A stretch of 64,000 nt of DNA, taken from assembly GCF_030063205.1 (NCBI RefSeq), contig NZ_JASISQ010000004.1, forward strand, positions 275,707 through 339,706. Reading direction: 5' to 3'. Position numbers and translations under genes: made by a program. The notes under the pieces were generated by a model, which saw only the letters and a list, made by a program, of their open reading frames with translations, made no database searches and was not told where the DNA came from. Below, piece by piece: positions 8,263-17,271 of the stretch (its first letter is position 1; the number at the start of each line of letters is the position of its first letter). Source of the DNA: Arthrobacter antibioticus. GTDB lineage: Bacteria; Actinomycetota; Actinomycetes; Actinomycetales; Micrococcaceae.

Positions 8263-9378
8263 ATGGAGACCAAACGTGTAGGGCTGGGCATGCCGGAGAT
8301 GCCACCTGGATCACCGGAGTCCAGTGCGCCACGCCCCGGCGGGACGGGAACATCTCTGGTGGACCAGTTCGGTCGAGTTGCAAGCGATATGCGCTTGTCA
8401 CTGACCGACAAGTGCAATTTACGGTGCCATTACTGCATGCCTGAGGGCGGTTTGGAATGGTTGAAGAAGGATAAGTTGCTGACCGCGCCCGAGATAGTGC
8501 GGCTGGTGGGCTTGGGCGTTAACAACTTAGGTGTGCGCGAATTACGGCTCACGGGCGGGGAGCCGCTTGTGCGTGGCGACTTGGTTGAAATCATTGCTGG
8601 GATTCGCATCAATCACCCGGAACTACCCATCTCACTGACAACCAATGGTGTGGGCTTGGCGAAGAAAGCACAGGCCCTGGCCGACGCTGGGCTGACGCGC
8701 CTGAACGTTTCCATGGACACTTTGCACCACGACGCATTTCTCCAGCTGACACGTAGGCCTTTCCTAGACCAAGTGCTTGCCGGGATTGAAGCCGCGGATG
8801 CCGCTGGTCTAACACCCATTAAGATCAACGCGGTTTTATTGCGTGACATTAATGATGCTCATGCCGCCGAGTTGCTCCAGTGGAGCTTGGACCGGGGATA
8901 TGAGCTGCGCTTCATTGAACAAATGCCGTTGGATGCCGACCACGGCTGGACCCGTGAGGGTATGATCACTGCCGCCGAGATGCGTGCACTATTGAGCAGT
9001 GACTTTGAGCTGACCCCGGATCCTCGGGCACGCGACGGCGCTCCCGCTGAACGCTTTGAGGTTCGTCATACCGGCTCCTCACAGCTATTGGGCACAGTGG
9101 GCATCATCGCCTCGGTGACCGAACCGTTCTGCACGGACTGCCGGCGAACCCGCATCACGGCCGAAGGAAAAGTCATGAGTTGTTTGTTCTCCCGGACCGA
9201 GGTAGACCTCCTTGACCTGCTGCGTGCAGGAACAACAACGGCCGACGACGACGCCGTGATCTCCCGCTGGCAGGACGCCATGTGGGCCAAACCTCGGGCG
9301 CACGGAATGGGCCATCCCGGTTTGGGTGATGCCGACTTCGTGCAGCCTGACCGCAGCATGAGCGCCATTGGAGGATGA
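8263..9378 (+). CDS. moaA: GTP 3',8-cyclase MoaA
   Basis: MoaA is the radical-SAM enzyme that opens molybdenum-cofactor synthesis by rearranging GTP. The 371-residue protein has the cluster motif C-x3-C-x2-C at Cys51, Cys55 and Cys58, the TGGEP segment, and the second cluster cysteines in CTDCRRTRIT and SCLFS near the C-terminus; it ends in Gly-Gly as the family does. An N-terminal Pro/Gly-rich 35 residues precede the core. ATG 8263 has GAGG too close to it, so a start at 8290 is possible. The moaD start overlaps its stop (ATGA). Confidence 0.95.
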   Translation: METKRVGLGMPEMPPGSPESSAPRPGGTGTSLVDQFGRVASDMRLSLTDKCNLRCHYCMPEGGLEWLKKDKLLTAPEIVRLVGLGVNNLGVRELRLTGGEPLVRGDLVEIIAGIRINHPELPISLTTNGVGLAKKAQALADAGLTRLNVSMDTLHHDAFLQLTRRPFLDQVLAGIEAADAAGLTPIKINAVLLRDINDAHAAELLQWSLDRGYELRFIEQMPLDADHGWTREGMITAAEMRALLSSDFELTPDPRARDGAPAERFEVRHTGSSQLLGTVGIIASVTEPFCTDCRRTRITAEGKVMSCLFSRTEVDLLDLLRAGTTTADDDAVISRWQDAMWAKPRAHGMGHPGLGDADFVQPDRSMSAIGG

Positions 9379-9662
9379 GTATGCGAGTACGCTTTTTTGC
9401 CGCCGCTGCAGCCGCGACGGGTGTTGAAGAACAACGCGTGGACCTGCAAGCCTTGGCCGCGAGGCCACCGTTTACCTTAGCTGACTTATCGCAGCTGCTC
9501 GTGAACACTTTTCCGGTGTCAGCCTCAAGTCACGCTCCCCCGTTGGCGGAGGTTCTGACCCGCTGTAGCTTCCTGCTCAACGAGGTCTCTACCAGGGACC
9601 TGACAAGGGTGCTCTCACCTGGAGACGTGGTTGACGTGCTGCCACCCTTCGCCGGAGGCTAG
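9375..9662 (+). CDS. moaD: Molybdopterin synthase small subunit MoaD
   Basis: MoaD is the ubiquitin-like sulfur carrier of molybdopterin synthase. The 95-residue protein begins MRVRFFAAAAAATG in the usual beta-strand fashion and ends PPFAGG; the terminal Gly-Gly is the residue pair that is adenylated and thiocarboxylated. It overlaps moaA by four bases and is followed by a long hairpin. An alternative start six bases later would change little. Its partner MoaE is encoded in the leftward operon. Confidence 0.92.
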   Translation: MSMRVRFFAAAAAATGVEEQRVDLQALAARPPFTLADLSQLLVNTFPVSASSHAPPLAEVLTRCSFLLNEVSTRDLTRVLSPGDVVDVLPPFAGG

Positions 9663-9684
9663 CGCCCGCCTCTACTCCTGCGCA

Positions 9685-9741
9685 CGGTAAGTCAGAAATG
9701 CTGCGCCACCGGCATGGTGGCGCAGCATTTCTGACTTACCG
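9685..9741. terminator. Perfect 26-bp inverted repeat, bidirectional terminator
   Basis: Arms at 9685-9710 and 9716-9741 are fully complementary around the 5-nt loop GGCAT. The element lies between converging moaD and the M16 protease gene, and its right arm contains the protease TAA stop (9736-9738) and last codon. No U-tract flanks either side, as is usual for actinobacterial hairpin terminators. Confidence 0.85.
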
Positions 9742-11103
9742 CGCGCACACCCCGAACGTCTCAGTTTCTTCAAACGGGCCAACCACAGTGATAGTGCGTG
9801 GGGAGGCGGCTAGTTCTTGAGCCAGCTCCTGAATCTGGACAGCCGTGACCTTGCGGATCCGATCTAGAGACTCATCAATGTCAAGGAACTTCCCGGTGAC
9901 CAGCTCAGCCCGGCCAAGTCGTGACATGCGAGAGCCGCTGTCCTCAAGACCCAGCACGATTCCGCCGGCAAGTTGCCCCAGCGCCTTCGCCAGCTCTGAC
10001 TCGCTGACTCCGTGTTCGGCCAATTTCTCCAATTCGGTTTCAAGCAAACCTATAACTTGACCAACTTTGCTTGGCGCACAACCTGCATACATGCCGAAGT
10101 ACCCGGTATCCGCATAGGCAGAAGCAAAGGAATAGGTGGAATAAACCAGTCCGCGCTTTTCGCGGATCTCCTGGAATAAACGTGAGGACATGCCACCACC
10201 AAGGATGGAGTTCAGCACGCTCATGACATAGCGTCTGGGATCCGTGGCACGCAGTGACGGGCAGCCAAGAATGATGTTGGCCTGTTCAACCTGGCGTTTA
10301 ATCACGTGCAAACCGGTCATTCCGCTAACATCGGCAGGCTCGCTGGAGCGTCTGTCAGCGGGAGCAACCCCGTCATCCAGTGACCAACCAGCCGTGCGCA
10401 GAGCCTGCAACACCTGCTCACACACCGCCTCATGGTCAAGTCCGCCGGCAGCGGTGATAACAAGCGTTTCCGGCCTGTAATGCTTTTGGTAGTGCGCCCA
10501 TACTGACTCCCGGCCAACAGCCATAATGGCTTCGGGCGTGCCGCCAATGGGACGTCCCAACGCGTGTTCACCAAGCACGGCTGCAACAAAATTTTCGTGC
10601 GCAACGTCTGTGGGGTCATCGCTATCCATAGCGATTTCCTCCAAAATGACGTCGCGTTCCTGCTCCAGCTCGGCCGGATCAATCACGGCTGAGGTGACCA
10701 TATCCGCAATCACGTCAATGGCCATGGGCAGGTCAGTGTCAAGCACACGTGCGTAGTAGCATGTGCTTTCTTTGGCCGTAGCTGCGTTGGATTCCCCTCC
10801 CACCTCGTCAAAGGCGGAAGCAATTTCCAACGCCGTGCGGCGTTTAGTTCCCTTGAACAACAAGTGTTCAAGGAAATGGGTTGAGCCGTGTTGGCCCTCG
10901 GATTCATCCCGAGAGCCAACACCAACCCAAAACCCGATTGTCGCACTGCGCTGTCCGGGCATGGACTCCGTAAGGACCCGCACTCCCCCGGGCAAAACCG
11001 AGCGGCGCACTACTGCACCACCGGCCTCGCCGGAGATGACTGTGGAACTCTCACTCGTGAGTGTCTCGGCAGCGCTTACTAGCGGCAAAAGGGTAATCGC
11101 CAT
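9736..11103 (-). CDS. M16-family zinc metallopeptidase
   Basis: A 455-residue pitrilysin/processing-peptidase-like protease. The inverted zinc motif H-x2-E-H is intact (His76, Glu79, His80 in HFLEHLLFKGT) with the distal acidic segment LEQERDVILEEIAMD near 146-160. The C-terminal half carries the RLFQEIREKRGLVYS motif of the second domain. It starts 3 bp after the pnp stop, the usual pnp-pepR order in Actinobacteria. No signal peptide; cytoplasmic. Its physiological substrate is unknown. Confidence 0.93.
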   Translation of the reverse strand: MAITLLPLVSAAETLTSESSTVISGEAGGAVVRRSVLPGGVRVLTESMPGQRSATIGFWVGVGSRDESEGQHGSTHFLEHLLFKGTKRRTALEIASAFDEVGGESNAATAKESTCYYARVLDTDLPMAIDVIADMVTSAVIDPAELEQERDVILEEIAMDSDDPTDVAHENFVAAVLGEHALGRPIGGTPEAIMAVGRESVWAHYQKHYRPETLVITAAGGLDHEAVCEQVLQALRTAGWSLDDGVAPADRRSSEPADVSGMTGLHVIKRQVEQANIILGCPSLRATDPRRYVMSVLNSILGGGMSSRLFQEIREKRGLVYSTYSFASAYADTGYFGMYAGCAPSKVGQVIGLLETELEKLAEHGVSESELAKALGQLAGGIVLGLEDSGSRMSRLGRAELVTGKFLDIDESLDRIRKVTAVQIQELAQELAASPRTITVVGPFEETETFGVCAR

Positions 11104-11106
11104 GAA

Positions 11107-13347
11107 TTACTGCGCAGCGCTTTCGGCTACTGCTTCATCGGCTGCGTTCTCATCTTCGGCAACTACCGGTGAGAGTGAGAGCTTGCCACGGTCATCGATC
11201 TTGGTGATTTCAACCTGGATCTTCTGGCCCACGGAAACTACGTCATCAACGTTATCCACGCGCTTGCCATTGGCCAGCTTACGTAGTTCGGAGATGTGCA
11301 GCAGACCATCTTTGCCCGGTGTGAGCGAAATGAACGCACCAAACGTAGTGGTCTTAACAACTGTGCCCAGGTAACGCTCGCCGATCTCAGGAACCTGAGG
11401 ATTGGCGATGGCGTTAATCGCTGAACGAGCGGCGTCAGCTGACGGTCCGTTCGTTGCACCGATGTAAACCGTGCCGTCGTCTTCAATGGAGATGTCTGCG
11501 CCGGTGTCTTCCTGGATCTGGTTGATCATCTTGCCCTTCGGCCCAATGACCTCGCCGATCTTATCAACGGGGATCTTAACCGCGATGACGCGGGGCGCGA
11601 ACTCGGAGAGCTCATCCGGTACGTCAATGGCACTGGTGAGGACGCTGAGGATGTGCAAACGAGCTTCGCGAGCCTGCTTTAGTGCGGCGGCCAAGACTGA
11701 GGCCGGGATACCGTCGAGCTTGGTGTCCAGCTGGATAGCCGTAACAAACTCGGAAGTACCTGCAACCTTGAAGTCCATGTCGCCGAATGCGTCTTCGGCA
11801 CCAAGAATATCGGTCAGTGCCGCGTAGCGGGTCTGACCGTCAACCTGGTCGGAAACCAAGCCCATGGCAATACCTGCAACAGCAGCCTTCAACGGCACGC
11901 CCGCGTTCAACAGTGAGAGCGTTGATGCACACACCGAGCCCATGGACGTGGAACCGTTGGAGCTCAGTGCTTCTGAGACCTGGCGGATGGCGTACGGGAA
12001 TTCTTCACGCGAGGGCAGAACAGGCATGATGGCCCGCTCGGCCAAGGCGCCGTGTCCGATCTCGCGGCGCTTGGGCGAGCCCACGCGGCCGGTTTCACCG
12101 GTTGAGTACGGCGGGAAGTTGTAGTTGTGCATGTAGCGCTTGCGCGTTACCGGGGACAGCGAGTCAATCTGCTGTTCCATCTTCAACATGTTCAGTGTGG
12201 TGACACCCAGGATCTGGGTCTCGCCGCGTTCGAAGATTGCTGAACCGTGAACACGGGGCAGAACCTCAACTTCAGCGGTGAGCTGGCGGATGTCCGTCAG
12301 CCCGCGGCCGTCGATGCGAACCTGCTCGGTGAGGATACGCTGGCGAATGACGTGCTTGGTCACGGCACGGAAAGCAGCTGAAAGCTCCTTCTCACGGCCG
12401 GCAAACTCGGTAGCCAATGCGGCAACGGTTTCATCCTTCAAAGCGTCAGAGGCGTTTTCGCGCTCCTGCTTGTCAGCGATGGTGAACACGGTGGCCAGCT
12501 TGCTTGCGGATGCCTTTTCAACGGCGTTGTAAACATCATCCTGGAAGTCCAGGAACACCGGGAACTCAACGGTGGGCTTGGCTGCGCGTGCGGCCAGATC
12601 TGCCTGAGCTTCACAAAGCGCCTTGATGAACGGCTTGGCAGCTTCAAGACCCTGGGAAACGATCTCTTCGGTGGGGGCCTGGTGGCCCTGTTCCTTGATG
12701 AGGTTCCAGGAGTTCTCGGTTGCTTCAGCTTCCACCATCATGATGGCGACGTCATCGCCGGCAACCTTACCGGCCACAACCATGTTGAACACGGCGTTTT
12801 CCAGCTCGGAGTGCTTCGGGAAAGCTACCCACTGTGGCCCCTGTCCATCGTCAACCAAGGCAACGCGTACGCCACCGATCGGGCCGGCAAACGGCAATCC
12901 GGAAAGCTGAGTTGACATGGAAGAAGCGTTGATAGCTACCACGTCGTACAAAACGTCGGGGTTGATTGCCAGCACTGTGACAACGACCTGAACTTCATTG
13001 CGCAGGCCCTTGACGAATGCCGGACGCAACGGGCGGTCCATCAAGCGGCAGGCCAGAATGGCCTCGGTTGAGGGACGGCCTTCGCGGCGGAAGAAGCTGC
13101 CCGGGATGCGGCCGGCGGCGTACATACGCTCTTCCACATCAACTGTCAGCGGGAAGAAGTCAAAGCCCTCACGCGGGTGCTTGCCAGCCGTTGTGGCTGA
13201 AAGCAGGACGGTGTCTTCGTCAATGTAGACCATGGCTGCGCCGGCGGCTTGCTGAGCAAGACGTCCGGTCTCAAAGCGGATAACTCGCTTGCCGTAGCGG
13301 CCATTGTCAATGACAGCCTCTGAATACTGAATCTCGGGACCCTCCAT
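11107..13347 (-). CDS. pnp: Polyribonucleotide nucleotidyltransferase
   Basis: PNPase degrades RNA 3'-5' with phosphate and forms the core of mRNA turnover. The 746-residue protein has two RNase PH domains ([14 protein letters not shown] and [14 protein letters not shown] are visible), a KH domain with the GPKG loop ([13 protein letters not shown]) and an S1 domain ([19 protein letters not shown]). Start ATG 13347 is set by a strong GGAGGTGA seven bases upstream, not the longer frame to 13398. The C-terminal tail is acidic/Ala-rich. It follows rpsO across a hairpin. Confidence 0.97.
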   Translation of the reverse strand: MEGPEIQYSEAVIDNGRYGKRVIRFETGRLAQQAAGAAMVYIDEDTVLLSATTAGKHPREGFDFFPLTVDVEERMYAAGRIPGSFFRREGRPSTEAILACRLMDRPLRPAFVKGLRNEVQVVVTVLAINPDVLYDVVAINASSMSTQLSGLPFAGPIGGVRVALVDDGQGPQWVAFPKHSELENAVFNMVVAGKVAGDDVAIMMVEAEATENSWNLIKEQGHQAPTEEIVSQGLEAAKPFIKALCEAQADLAARAAKPTVEFPVFLDFQDDVYNAVEKASASKLATVFTIADKQERENASDALKDETVAALATEFAGREKELSAAFRAVTKHVIRQRILTEQVRIDGRGLTDIRQLTAEVEVLPRVHGSAIFERGETQILGVTTLNMLKMEQQIDSLSPVTRKRYMHNYNFPPYSTGETGRVGSPKRREIGHGALAERAIMPVLPSREEFPYAIRQVSEALSSNGSTSMGSVCASTLSLLNAGVPLKAAVAGIAMGLVSDQVDGQTRYAALTDILGAEDAFGDMDFKVAGTSEFVTAIQLDTKLDGIPASVLAAALKQAREARLHILSVLTSAIDVPDELSEFAPRVIAVKIPVDKIGEVIGPKGKMINQIQEDTGADISIEDDGTVYIGATNGPSADAARSAINAIANPQVPEIGERYLGTVVKTTTFGAFISLTPGKDGLLHISELRKLANGKRVDNVDDVVSVGQKIQVEITKIDDRGKLSLSPVVAEDENAADEAVAESAAQ

Positions 13348-13641
13348 AAGAGAGTCACCTCCATTTCTTGGTAGATGTTCATAATGAACCCCCGCCAAGG
13401 AGCGGCACCGCGCATTCTTCCCAGGCGTGCCACCGGATCATGCTGTGGCTTTCTGTACAACACCCGGTCTTCGATCGAGGCCCACGGGCGTGAAGCGTGA
13501 ATCGCTTCTTCCCGGAGGCCACTACCGAGGACCACGAGTGCGTGAATGCGTCGGTTGCGCCCTTGTAATGCAGGGGTACGTGCTGGCTGCACTAGGCGGC
13601 CTGCACAATTTTTTTGTGCTTTATCTGTTTCTTACACTGGG
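13348..13641 (-). other. pnp leader, no gene seen
   Basis: This stretch between the rpsO hairpin and pnp holds no convincing gene. It includes a 6-bp inverted repeat around a run of A/T (13603-13619 region), and on the pnp strand it contains a short ATG frame immediately before the pnp Shine-Dalgarno that does not resemble a known peptide. In other bacteria the pnp leader is the site of autoregulation, so a structured leader is plausible here, but I see no specific promoter. Confidence 0.4.
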
Positions 13642-13642
13642 A

Positions 13643-13698
13643 AAGGCGGCCTTCCAACACCTAAGGACATTACATCCCGGCAGTAGGAAGGCCGCCTT
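13643..13698 (-). terminator. rpsO-pnp intergenic hairpin
   Basis: Arms 13643-13655 and 13686-13698 form a perfect 13-bp GC-rich stem with a 30-nt loop, starting 10 bases after the rpsO stop and followed by TTTCCC on the transcript. It may end most rpsO transcripts or serve as a processing site ahead of pnp. Confidence 0.65.
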
Positions 13699-13707
13699 AG
13701 TCACAGA

Positions 13708-13977
13708 CTAGCGGCGCAGACCGAGGCGCTCGATGAGCGTACGGTAGCGGGCGATGTCGGTGTCCTTGAGGTACCCAAGCAGGCGACGACGGCGACCAAC
13801 CAGGAGCATGAGCCCACGGCGGGTGTGGTGATCGTGCTTGTGCATCTTCAGGTGCTCGGTCAGGTCTGAGATGCGTCGTGTGAGCATCGCTACCTGAACC
13901 TCGGGCGAACCGGTGTCGCCTTCGCTGGTTGCGAAAGCCTGCATGATTTCTTGCTTTACAGCGGCGTCTAATGCCAC
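13708..13977 (-). CDS. rpsO: 30S ribosomal protein S15
   Basis: An 89-residue S15, the usual length, which binds the central domain of 16S rRNA early in 30S assembly. [28 protein letters not shown] and [10 protein letters not shown] are the family signature. The start is GTG 13977 with AAGGAG six bases upstream. The upstream region contains a small stem (14019-14038) that could take part in S15 feedback control. Downstream is the hairpin shared with pnp. Confidence 0.98.
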   Translation of the reverse strand: MALDAAVKQEIMQAFATSEGDTGSPEVQVAMLTRRISDLTEHLKMHKHDHHTRRGLMLLVGRRRRLLGYLKDTDIARYRTLIERLGLRR

Positions 13978-14018
13978 AAGTAACTCCTTGAATGTGCCGT
14001 GAACATGATGAACTTCAA

Positions 14019-14038
14019 CTCAGCAATTTCTTGCTGAG
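14019..14038 (-). promoter_or_regulatory. Hairpin in rpsO leader
   Basis: CTCAGCAA/TTGCTGAG form an 8-bp stem with a 4-nt loop about 40 bases upstream of the rpsO start. S15 represses its own mRNA through leader structures in several phyla, so this is a candidate regulatory stem; no match to a defined S15 leader class was checked. Confidence 0.4.
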
Positions 14039-14165
14039 AATGAAGCGAAGCCAGCCACCACGGACTGCAGCCGGATTCCACTTTTGAGTTTAGTCCAAAA
14101 TGAGCGTCGATGTCGAAGTGGGTGAGGAAGCACTCACCGCGCGAGGAAACCATACCCCAGGCTTC

Positions 14166-15107
14166 TCAACTCAGAATGTCCCGGCTTTCGGTGACGTCGT
14201 GGTGCATTTGTTCGATGAGCGCTTCGGCCCCTGTGTAAGCCACCATCCCACGAAGTCGTTGAACAAATTCCACGACTACATGCTGACCATATAAGTTGAA
14301 TGCCTCCACCGGCTCCTGCGGCCGGTTGATCACATACGCCTCAACCTGCCTGCTCACCCCAACAAAAGTAGGGTTCGATCCCACCGAGATGGCTGCTGGC
14401 CAACGGTGCCCGTGCGTGTCAGTAAGCCAACCGGCGTAAACCCCGTCGGCCGGGATGATCCCGCATGCATCCGGGGACAGGTTCGCCGTGGGAAAGCCTA
14501 GTTCGCGTCCGCGTGCAGCCCCGTGCACCACTTCTCCACTCATAGTGTGCGAACGGCCCAGCACTTGGGCGGCCATGTGGACGTCACCCTTATGCAGCGC
14601 CTCGCGCACCCAGGTTGAGGACCAGCGCCTATCGTGGCCTTCATCATTGACAACCACGACGTCGAACCCCAGATCCGTGCCCAGCTCCACCATTGTGCTC
14701 AGATCACCCGAGTTGGACTTGCCAAACCTGACATCGTTACCAATGACAACAGCACGAGCTCCCAAGGTGTTAACAAAGACACTGCGAACGAATTCCTCCG
14801 GAGTTTGCTGAGCAAATTCAAGCGTGTATGGAAGTACAAGCACACCATCAAGGCCAAGGTTGCTCATGGCTGAGAGTTTATCTACCAGTCCCATAATTTG
14901 CTCCGGGGCGGACTCCGGCCGGTGAACAAGTGCCGGATGCGGATCAAAGGTCAGTGCCACTGATAAGGCACCGCGGGCCTTCGCCTCAGCACGCACCTGC
15001 GCCAAGACTTCCTGATGCCCCCGGTGCAGCCCATCAAAGTTGCCCAAGGTGACCACGCTGGGGCCAAAGTCTTGGGGAACTTCATCCAATGAGTTCCAAA
15101 TCTGCAC
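14166..15107 (-). CDS. ribF: Bifunctional riboflavin kinase/FAD synthetase
   Basis: RibF phosphorylates riboflavin to FMN and adenylates it to FAD. The 313-residue protein has the N-terminal nucleotidyl-transferase motif TLGNFDGLHRGHQ, FDPHP, and RFGKSNSGD, then the kinase domain with GRELGFPTANL and the GVYAG and NPTF segments. It starts at GTG 15107 behind GAGGAA. It lies downstream of the truB block with an 84-bp gap and upstream of rpsO. A short GGTGAG/CTCACC stem at 14121-14138 may end its transcript. Confidence 0.96.
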   Translation of the reverse strand: MQIWNSLDEVPQDFGPSVVTLGNFDGLHRGHQEVLAQVRAEAKARGALSVALTFDPHPALVHRPESAPEQIMGLVDKLSAMSNLGLDGVLVLPYTLEFAQQTPEEFVRSVFVNTLGARAVVIGNDVRFGKSNSGDLSTMVELGTDLGFDVVVVNDEGHDRRWSSTWVREALHKGDVHMAAQVLGRSHTMSGEVVHGAARGRELGFPTANLSPDACGIIPADGVYAGWLTDTHGHRWPAAISVGSNPTFVGVSRQVEAYVINRPQEPVEAFNLYGQHVVVEFVQRLRGMVAYTGAEALIEQMHHDVTESRDILS

Positions 15108-15191
15108 TACTTTTCCTCATCCAATTCGTTGCTCGCGCCGCTGTTGTGCGCCTGGTCGTTTCAGTGTCTGCCCACGATTACCTGTCCAAGA

Positions 15192-16439
15192 TTACCTGCT
15201 GACAGGCCCCGGTCCGGTCCAGGGTTCCATGGGCGTGCGTTCATCCCCGGCAGCCAGCGAAAGGATCCAGCGATCAGAGGCAGTGCCCCGATCGTTGTAG
15301 TCTCCTCGGATCATGCCTTCAAATTTGAAACCAAGCTTCCACGCCAATTTCCGGCTGCCCCAGTTAGGCACCAGAGCATTCCAATGCACATAGCTGAGGT
15401 TTAGCTGGTTGAAAGCAAAATCAAGGAGCAGCCGAATGGCCGCCTCTGCGGCTCCTGTGCCGCGGGCATGGGCACCAAAGTTAATGCCAATGGCTGCTGT
15501 CCCAGGGTTTTTACACTGCAGATCTACTGTGCCAAGAAGCGTATCGGTAACGGGATGGGCCACGGCAAAAGTCAGTATGTCCCGATTGGACCAGCCCTGC
15601 TGCGTCAGCGTCTTGATGAAGTACTCTGCATGCTCCATTGAGTAATCGAGGGGCACAGTGGTCCACCGCACGGCCTCTGCATTGCGACAATTCTCAACCA
15701 GCTGAGGGGCATCGGCCATGGTCAATTCACGCAGCACCACGGTGGCGTTACGCAGCGTTGGGATAACAGGGGTGTTCACCAACAGGGCGGGGGAAGGCGC
15801 CAGAGTCCCGCCAGCGGTCTGGCCAGCAACAGTGGCTTGGCTAGCATCAGCGGCCTGGCCAGCATCAGCGAACTGCGCAGCGGTCTGACTGAAAATACTG
15901 GCATCACTGACTTGATCGTTGGCTTTACCGTAGCCAGGTATTTGTGCAGCGAGTGAAAAACCACAGCGTTGTGCCAGGGCAATGCTGGGCTGGTTGCCGT
16001 CAGTGCACAACCAGTGCAGAATGCCCAAGCCCAAATTGCCAAAGGCGTACCCGCACAGCAGTCCTATGGCGCGTTGGGCACTGCCAGTCCCCCGTCCTGC
16101 GGGCAGCATCTTGATTCCCACGCTTGCCGAACCCCCGTCAGTGGTTGCATAGACTTCCTGCAAGCTCAACGTGCCAACTACTTGCTCGCCTTTCGGCATG
16201 CGCTCAAGGATCGCGAAGCGTAGATTCGTTCCTGCAGCCCATCCGGCGGCAATGGATCCTGTTATGAATTCGCTGGCCTGGTCCGCGTCCATATCCGCAA
16301 CGGAACCGGAGAACTTCACGTTCAACGGGTCTTGATGAATCTCGGCAAAGACCTGCGCATCCTCGGTTCTTAACCGGCGCAAAGTGGTGCGGCCATCGCT
16401 CAAGACGGGGTACGCAGGAGGCCGCGTCAGTGTACTCAC
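15192..16439 (-). CDS. Double-domain GNAT acetyltransferase
   Basis: A 415-residue protein made of two GNAT domains of the RimJ/RimL (alanine-acetylating) subtype. Domain 1 (about 10-180) has LRRLRTEDA, a degenerate acetyl-CoA loop RGTGSAQRAIGLL and NQPSIALAQRCGF; domain 2 (about 235-400) has HARGTGAAEAAIRLLLDFAF and NWGSRKLAWKLGFKFEG. An Ala/Gln-rich linker with an 18-bp DNA repeat joins them. The start is GTG 16439, overlapping the upstream membrane gene stop by four bases; the longer open frame is the other frame's shadow. Substrate unknown; a protein N-terminus or small amine is likely. Confidence 0.85.
   Translation of the reverse strand: MSTLTRPPAYPVLSDGRTTLRRLRTEDAQVFAEIHQDPLNVKFSGSVADMDADQASEFITGSIAAGWAAGTNLRFAILERMPKGEQVVGTLSLQEVYATTDGGSASVGIKMLPAGRGTGSAQRAIGLLCGYAFGNLGLGILHWLCTDGNQPSIALAQRCGFSLAAQIPGYGKANDQVSDASIFSQTAAQFADAGQAADASQATVAGQTAGGTLAPSPALLVNTPVIPTLRNATVVLRELTMADAPQLVENCRNAEAVRWTTVPLDYSMEHAEYFIKTLTQQGWSNRDILTFAVAHPVTDTLLGTVDLQCKNPGTAAIGINFGAHARGTGAAEAAIRLLLDFAFNQLNLSYVHWNALVPNWGSRKLAWKLGFKFEGMIRGDYNDRGTASDRWILSLAAGDERTPMEPWTGPGPVSR
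15820..15873. repeat. Three 18-bp units in GNAT linker
   Basis: Imperfect 18-bp units begin at 15820, 15838 and 15856 (pattern TGGCCAGCATCAGCGG). They are in frame and encode the Ala/Gln-rich linker between the two GNAT domains. Confidence 0.6.
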
Positions 16440-16861
16440 TTCACTTCCCTGTGACGGTAGAGCCAGATCAGCCCAATAATGGGCAGTAGCAGCGGTATGT
16501 ACCCGTACCCTTTTCCAAACATGCTCCACACGGTTGAGTGCGGGAAAGCGGCCGGATCGAACACGCTCAGCGCACCAATAACAAGTACGCCCAGCAGCTC
16601 CACGCAGATGGCGATCGTGGCCGTCAGGGCCCATTTCGCACCCGGTTTCGCCAGGGCTACTGTCGCCACTATGTAGACCACAGCCGCGAAGGCGGATAAG
16701 AGGTACGCTACGGGGGCGTCGGCAAAGTGGGTGGCGATCTGGTAGCCAGCACGGGCGGTTGCCGAGATGGCAAACACTGCGTAAACCGTGATCAGCAGAC
16801 GGCCTGCCCCGGTAGTTCGTCCGCTCGGAACCTCTTGCGTGGCGGTGTCTGAAGTCTTCAT
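16436..16861 (-). CDS. Small integral membrane protein
   Basis: A 141-residue protein with four hydrophobic segments after a polar N-terminus (about 20-45, 50-75, 80-100, 115-135), ending in the basic LYRHREVK. No family recognised. ATG 16861 overlaps the previous membrane gene stop by four bases, fixing the start against the longer 17071 frame. It belongs to a chain truB-membrane gene-membrane gene-GNAT with every junction a 4-bp overlap, so the four are translationally coupled. Confidence 0.8.
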   Translation of the reverse strand: MKTSDTATQEVPSGRTTGAGRLLITVYAVFAISATARAGYQIATHFADAPVAYLLSAFAAVVYIVATVALAKPGAKWALTATIAICVELLGVLVIGALSVFDPAAFPHSTVWSMFGKGYGYIPLLLPIIGLIWLYRHREVK

Positions 16862-17271
16862 AATCCAATTCCTAGTTGCAGTGCGTGCGATGCCTGAACG
16901 GCTGCGGCGGGACCATACCAAATCTGCGCCATCCGAGCCGCCATGACTACCACGGTGACACCCACCGCTCCCATCACATAATTTGACCAAAAGGTTCGTT
17001 CCATCATGGCCCAGTAGAAACCAGCTACGGGAAGCATGGCGGCCGTGAACATATAGCCCCAAAATTCCCATGCCTCACCAGCCATTGTTTCACCGTTGGC
17101 CAGCCTGACAATTGAACCAATGGTGTAAGCCACAATGAAAAGTTCGACGGCGATCAGGCCCAGCAAGGTGATGTCGTTGGGTTTCTTCTTCAGCACGGCT
17201 GCAACGAAGCACACCATAGTTGAGGCTAATCCGAGAATGCCACCAATAATGAGCCAGGCATCAACAATCAT
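16858..17271 (-). CDS. Small integral membrane protein next to truB
   Basis: A 137-residue protein with about four hydrophobic segments (near 5-28, 36-58, 70-90, 97-118) and an Ala-rich tail. Not recognised. Its start overlaps the truB stop (ATGA), and its stop overlaps the next membrane gene. The two membrane proteins have similar length and topology and may form one complex, which is inference from pairing alone. Confidence 0.8.
   Translation of the reverse strand: MIVDAWLIIGGILGLASTMVCFVAAVLKKKPNDITLLGLIAVELFIVAYTIGSIVRLANGETMAGEAWEFWGYMFTAAMLPVAGFYWAMMERTFWSNYVMGAVGVTVVVMAARMAQIWYGPAAAVQASHALQLGIGL

Noticed and set aside
13427-13711. 94-codon plus-strand frame in the rpsO-pnp gap
   Set aside because: It runs through the rpsO terminator hairpin, has no ribosome site, and the region is the pnp leader on the other strand.
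16440-16868. Upstream extension of the double-GNAT frame
   Set aside because: The extra 143 residues overlap the membrane gene in another frame and are Arg/Gly/His-rich shadow sequence; the GTGA overlap gives the proper start.
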